Assembly: GCA_027486655.1 (NCBI GenBank)
Contig: JAIXOR010000069.1
Location: 1 to 64,000, forward strand
Source of the DNA: Verrucomicrobiaceae bacterium
GTDB taxonomy: Bacteria > Verrucomicrobiota > Verrucomicrobiia > Verrucomicrobiales > Akkermansiaceae
Direction of reading: 5' to 3'
Length of the DNA stretch: 64,000 nt
The notes beneath the pieces were generated by a model. The model did no database searches. It was not told the DNA's origin and was given only the letters and a program-made list of their open reading frames with translations. A program made the translations under genes and the position numbers. Numbering within the stretch: the first letter of the stretch is position 1; each line of letters begins with the position of its first letter. Below are positions 60,764-64,000 of the stretch, piece by piece.

Positions 60764-62218
60764 CTAGCCCAGCGGCTGATAGTTGGTGGGCTCTTCGGTC
60801 ATGACGATGTCATGCACGTGGCTCTCGCGGAGGCCGCCGGCGGTGACCCGGACGAAGGTGGCGCGCTCACGAAGCTCCGTGAGGTTGGATGCGCCGACGT
60901 AGCCCATGCCGGACTTGAGGCCGCCCATGAGCTGGAAGATGACGTCGGAAAGCGGGCCTTTATACGGCACGCGGCCCTCGACACCCTCAGGAACCAGTTT
61001 GCCGGAGCTGTTCTGCCCGTAACGGTCGCCGGAGCCTTTCTGCATGGCGCCGATCGAACCCATGCCACGGTAGGTTTTGAACCGGCGGCCCTGAAGGTGA
61101 ACGGTCTGCCCAGGGCTCTCGTGGGTGCCAGCCAGCAGCGAGCCCAGCATGACGAGGTCCGCCCCGGCGGCGAGCGCCTTGACGATGTCTCCGGAGTATC
61201 GGATGCCGCCGTCCGCGATGACTTTCACGCCGTGCTCGCGGCAAACGTCCGCCACGTTCCGGATCGCGGTGAACTGGGGCATGCCCACGCCCGAGATGAC
61301 GCGGGTCGTGCAGATCGATCCGGGACCGACGCCGACTTTCACCGCACTGGCACCCGCGGAGACGAGATCGCGCGCCCCCTGCTCGGTGACCACATTGCCT
61401 GCCACGACGGGCACGCCGGACAGCGAGCGGAGCTTGCCGATCACATCCATCACGTGCTTGGTGTGCCCGGTGGCGGCATCGATGAACAGGGCGTCCGCCC
61501 CGGCCTCAATGAGGGCCTTGCCGCGGTCGATGCAATCCGGGCCCACACCCACCGCCGCTCCGCAGCGCAGTTGGCCGTTGTCGTCCTTGGCCGCGTTGGT
61601 GAAGGTGATGCGCTTCTCGATGTCGGATCCGGTGATCAGTCCGGCAAGTCGGCCGTCCGGGTGGACGAGCGGGAGTTTCTCAATGCGGTTCTGATAGAGA
61701 ATGCGCCGCGCCTCTTCCAGGCTGGTCTGCGGCGGCGCGGTGATGAGCTTCTCCAGCGGGGTCATCACCTCGGCCACGGTGGCATCCGGGCGATCCAGGT
61801 AACGGACGTCCCGACCGGTCACCATGCCTTCGAGGCGACCCGCGGCATCCACCACCGGAAATCCGGAAAAGCCATTGCGGGCCATGATTCCACGCACGTG
61901 ATCGACGCTGTCCTCCTTCGAAACCGTGTGGGGCTTGAGGATCACCGCGTTTTCCGAGCGCTTGACCCGTGAAACCATGGTCACCTGCTCGTCAATCGCA
62001 CAGGCCCGGTGGATCACGCCCATCCCGCCCTCGCGGGCCAGGGCAATCGCCAGGTCGTGCTCGGACACCGTGTCCATCGCCGCCGAAACGACCGGAAGGA
62101 ACAGGGGAATCCCCGAGGTCACATGTGTGGAAAGGTCAGCCTCGCCGGGCAATACCGCGCTCAAGGCCGGCACCAGGAGGACGTCGTCAAATGAAAGTCC
62201 GAGAGAAATCTCCGCCAT
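60764..62218 (-). CDS. guaB: IMP dehydrogenase
   Basis: 484-residue enzyme oxidising IMP to XMP, the committed step of guanine nucleotide synthesis. The N-terminus 'LGLSFDDVLLVPALSAVLPG' is diagnostic. A tandem CBS pair (about 95-210) interrupts the barrel; the catalytic Cys lies in 'GVGPGSICTTRVISGVG', and the flap and C-terminus carry 'YRGMGSIGAMQKGSGDRYGQ'. The start is at 62218. It is 87 nt downstream of the SNF2 helicase gene and upstream of guaA. Confidence 0.97.
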   Translation of the reverse strand: MAEISLGLSFDDVLLVPALSAVLPGEADLSTHVTSGIPLFLPVVSAAMDTVSEHDLAIALAREGGMGVIHRACAIDEQVTMVSRVKRSENAVILKPHTVSKEDSVDHVRGIMARNGFSGFPVVDAAGRLEGMVTGRDVRYLDRPDATVAEVMTPLEKLITAPPQTSLEEARRILYQNRIEKLPLVHPDGRLAGLITGSDIEKRITFTNAAKDDNGQLRCGAAVGVGPDCIDRGKALIEAGADALFIDAATGHTKHVMDVIGKLRSLSGVPVVAGNVVTEQGARDLVSAGASAVKVGVGPGSICTTRVISGVGMPQFTAIRNVADVCREHGVKVIADGGIRYSGDIVKALAAGADLVMLGSLLAGTHESPGQTVHLQGRRFKTYRGMGSIGAMQKGSGDRYGQNSSGKLVPEGVEGRVPYKGPLSDVIFQLMGGLKSGMGYVGASNLTELRERATFVRVTAGGLRESHVHDIVMTEEPTNYQPLG

Positions 62219-62305
62219 GGGGGAGTCAATAGACGCGCCCCCCAGCGCGCAAGCCCGAATCTGGGCCGCCGCCGAAATCCCGCGCCAAAATCCCACCCGT
62301 CTTCC

Positions 62306-64000
62306 TCAACCGTCCAGCACCGACTCCAGGTCCTCCATGCTCCAGCCCGCGGCATCGCCTGCGCCCGTCTCGTCGATGGCTCCGGCCAGCTCGCGCTTCT
62401 TCGCCTGCAGCCGGACCACCTTTTCCTCCACGGTCCCGCGCGTCAGCAGCCGATACACCGTCACCGGCCGGGTCTGGCCGATCCGGTGCGCCCGGTCGGT
62501 CGCCTGCGCCTCCGCCGCCGGATTCCACCACGGATCAAAGTGCACCACCGTGTCCGCCGCCGTCAGGTTGAGTCCGTAACCTCCCGCCTTCAGGCTGATC
62601 AGAAAAATCGGCGGCCCTCCCTCCTGCTGGAACCGATCCACCAACTGCTGGCGATTCCGGGTCTGCCCGTCCAATCGCAAACTCTCCCAACCGCGCTCCG
62701 AAACGCATTTCTCAATTTCCAGTAACTGCTTCTGAAACTGACTGAACACCAACATGCGATGATTCCCGGAAATCGCCTCTTCCATCAACTCCAACAAACG
62801 TTGGATCTTGGCAGAACGCTTGGCGACGAGCAGTTGATTCAATCGATCGTTTCCAAGGAGAGCCAGGTCGCAACAGGTCTGCCGCAGGCGCAGCAGGGCG
62901 GTGAGCATCTGCATGCGGGCAGCCCCTTTGTTTCCGGAATCCGCGACAGCATCCACGCGCTTCCTACCCTCGACGAGAAGCTCCTTGTAAACCGCCTGCT
63001 GCTCAGCGCTCAGATCGCAGAACTCATCGATGAGCAACTTGGACGGCAATTCCGGGGCCACCTGCTCCTTGGTCCGGCGGAGCAGGAAGGGCGAGATTTT
63101 CATCCGCAACCGCTCGATCACCGGAGCCGCGGATTCCCCGGAGGCGATCGGCGACTCATAGCGATCCTTGAACTCCTCGCGCGAACCGAGCCAACCGGGC
63201 TGCAGGAAACGAAACACCGACCACAAATCCCGCACCCCGTTCTCGATCGGGGTGCCGGTGAGCGCGATCCGCCGGGCACTCTTGAGCTTGGCCACCGCCC
63301 GGGCGTGATCCGTGTCCGGATTCCTCAACAGACTCGCCTCATCCAGGACCACCGCCCGATACTCCCGCTTCAGATGCCAGGCCAGATCGCGGGCCAGCGT
63401 GCCGTAACTCGTCACCACCACCTCGCCCGATCCCACACGCTCGCGCTCCTTGTCCCGCGAGGCACCATGCAGAATCCTAACTACCCGACCCGGCGCAAAC
63501 TTGCCAAACTCCGCCTTCCAGTTGCCCAACAGCGAGGCCGTCGCCAATACCAGAACCACCCCGGAATCTTCTCTCGATTCCGAGAACAAGCATTCGATGC
63601 AAGCGATTGTTTGAATGGTTTTTCCGAGCCCCATGTCATCGGCCAGCAAGGCCCCTTCAAAGCGCTTCACCCGCTCCAGGAGCCAGCCAGCACCATGGGC
63701 CTGGTAGGGCCGCAAGTCCGCCTGAAAACCCACCGGTGAACAAAATGTGAATGACTGCCCTTGTTGTTTATGGTTCTGAGGATTGCGAAGTTTTTCCCGG
63801 ATTTCCTTGATAAGCTCCCCAGAGCGCGCCGAAGCAGTAAAACGACCGTTTTCCTGCTGCAAATCGAGCTCGGAGAACAAGGGATCGATGAGATCGGAAA
63901 CCTCGTTTGAAATCACCAGATGCCTGCCACCGGCCACCTGTCCCGAACTGCGGCCGGAGCGGAGGAGTCGACGGACTTCGGCGGCGGAAACCACCTCGCC
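62306..64000 (-). CDS. SNF2-family helicase (5' end outside window)
   Basis: At least 565 C-terminal residues of a Swi2/Snf2 ATPase; the frame is open to the window edge, so the start is not seen. Helicase motifs: Walker A in 'LLADDMGLGKTIQTIACIEC', a DEAS-type Walker B in 'AVVLDEASLLRNPDTDHA', motif III 'ALTGTPIENGVRDLWSVFRF', and the C-terminal lobe 'LRLDGQTRNRQQLVDRFQ' through 'ATDRAHRIGQTRPVTVYRL'. Bacterial members translocate on DNA; roles include transcription recycling and defence, and nothing here favours defence. It is upstream of guaB on the same strand. Confidence 0.92.
   Translation of the reverse strand, partial: GEVVSAAEVRRLLRSGRSSGQVAGGRHLVISNEVSDLIDPLFSELDLQQENGRFTASARSGELIKEIREKLRNPQNHKQQGQSFTFCSPVGFQADLRPYQAHGAGWLLERVKRFEGALLADDMGLGKTIQTIACIECLFSESREDSGVVLVLATASLLGNWKAEFGKFAPGRVVRILHGASRDKERERVGSGEVVVTSYGTLARDLAWHLKREYRAVVLDEASLLRNPDTDHARAVAKLKSARRIALTGTPIENGVRDLWSVFRFLQPGWLGSREEFKDRYESPIASGESAAPVIERLRMKISPFLLRRTKEQVAPELPSKLLIDEFCDLSAEQQAVYKELLVEGRKRVDAVADSGNKGAARMQMLTALLRLRQTCCDLALLGNDRLNQLLVAKRSAKIQRLLELMEEAISGNHRMLVFSQFQKQLLEIEKCVSERGWESLRLDGQTRNRQQLVDRFQQEGGPPIFLISLKAGGYGLNLTAADTVVHFDPWWNPAAEAQATDRAHRIGQTRPVTVYRLLTRGTVEEKVVRLQAKKRELAGAIDETGAGDAAGWSMEDLESVLDG

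Noticed and set aside
62306-64000. SNF2 helicase as part of a defence island
   Set aside because: No nuclease, methyltransferase or other defence gene is adjacent; the neighbours are guaB and guaA.
1-64000. CRISPR arrays, tRNA or rRNA genes, prophage, toxin-antitoxin pairs
   Set aside because: None could be recognised on either strand by eye; small structured RNAs could still be missed without a covariance search.

Overview
The window looks like chromosomal DNA of a high-GC member of the Verrucomicrobia, close to Luteolibacter/Verrucomicrobium-type bacteria. The call rests on gene content: prepilin-like proteins of the Verru_Chthon cassette type, PEP-CTERM tails, a DUF1800/DUF1501 pair with a calcium-repeat stalk, several Tat-exported sugar-metabolism proteins and large LamG/PQQ-dehydrogenase/cytochrome c proteins. 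Many starts lack a clear Shine-Dalgarno sequence. No tRNA, rRNA, CRISPR array, prophage or intact insertion sequence was recognised.

Layout. 0.1-7.4 kb (+): a PEP-CTERM protein, a 1658-residue DUF1800 protein and a DUF1501 protein, probably one operon for exported proteins. 7.4-11 kb (-): three pseudopilin-type genes and galE. 11-17.4 kb: a tyrosine-rich lipoprotein (+), then on - a rhomboid protease, nuoC, nuoB, two Tat-exported sugar enzymes and an SbtA-type bicarbonate transporter, divergent from a small winged-helix regulator. 17.5-25.6 kb: malate dehydrogenase, a GNAT protein, an acyltransferase, a translationally coupled amidase and Cys-cluster pair, then psd-glnD. 25.6-37.3 kb: a GH106-like glycosidase with an apparent discoidin-like domain, a GNAT/nitrilase/NTF2 trio, a small H-type lectin, a fatty acid hydroxylase, a phosphohexomutase, pyrF and an alpha-L-fucosidase. 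37.4-45 kb: a redoxin-like/lipoprotein pair, cbpA-cbpM, TauE/SafE, rpmI-rplT, an alkaline phosphatase, a PAS-AraC regulator and nadD. 45-56 kb: Verru_Chthon protein A, a secreted partner, heme A synthase and a 1790-residue LamG3/PQQ-dehydrogenase/cytochrome c protein. 56-59 kb: AT-richer DNA with a PEP-CTERM gene, an unknown membrane protein and a transposase/PEP-CTERM relic. 59-64 kb (-): a SNF2 helicase (cut by the window edge), guaB and guaA.

How the genes work together. Housekeeping steps (NAD, UMP, GMP, phosphatidylethanolamine, nitrogen signalling, complex I, heme A, ribosomal proteins) alternate with surface and export functions. The exported set suggests glycan use (rhamnosidase-like, fucosidase, sugar isomerases, oxidoreductase, lectin) plus periplasmic oxidation of sugars or alcohols feeding electrons to cytochrome c.

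Most notable observations: an 11-bp perfect hairpin that buries the rpmI start codon in an infC-less rpmI-rplT unit; a split Verru_Chthon cassette; an AT-rich heptamer CTAACAG that recurs at least 16 times and brings rare Leu codons into several genes; a decayed PEP-CTERM gene joined to a broken transposase; a cluster of stem-loops after guaA; and several perfect palindromes in divergent promoters. I did not find a complete system that I could defend as wholly new.
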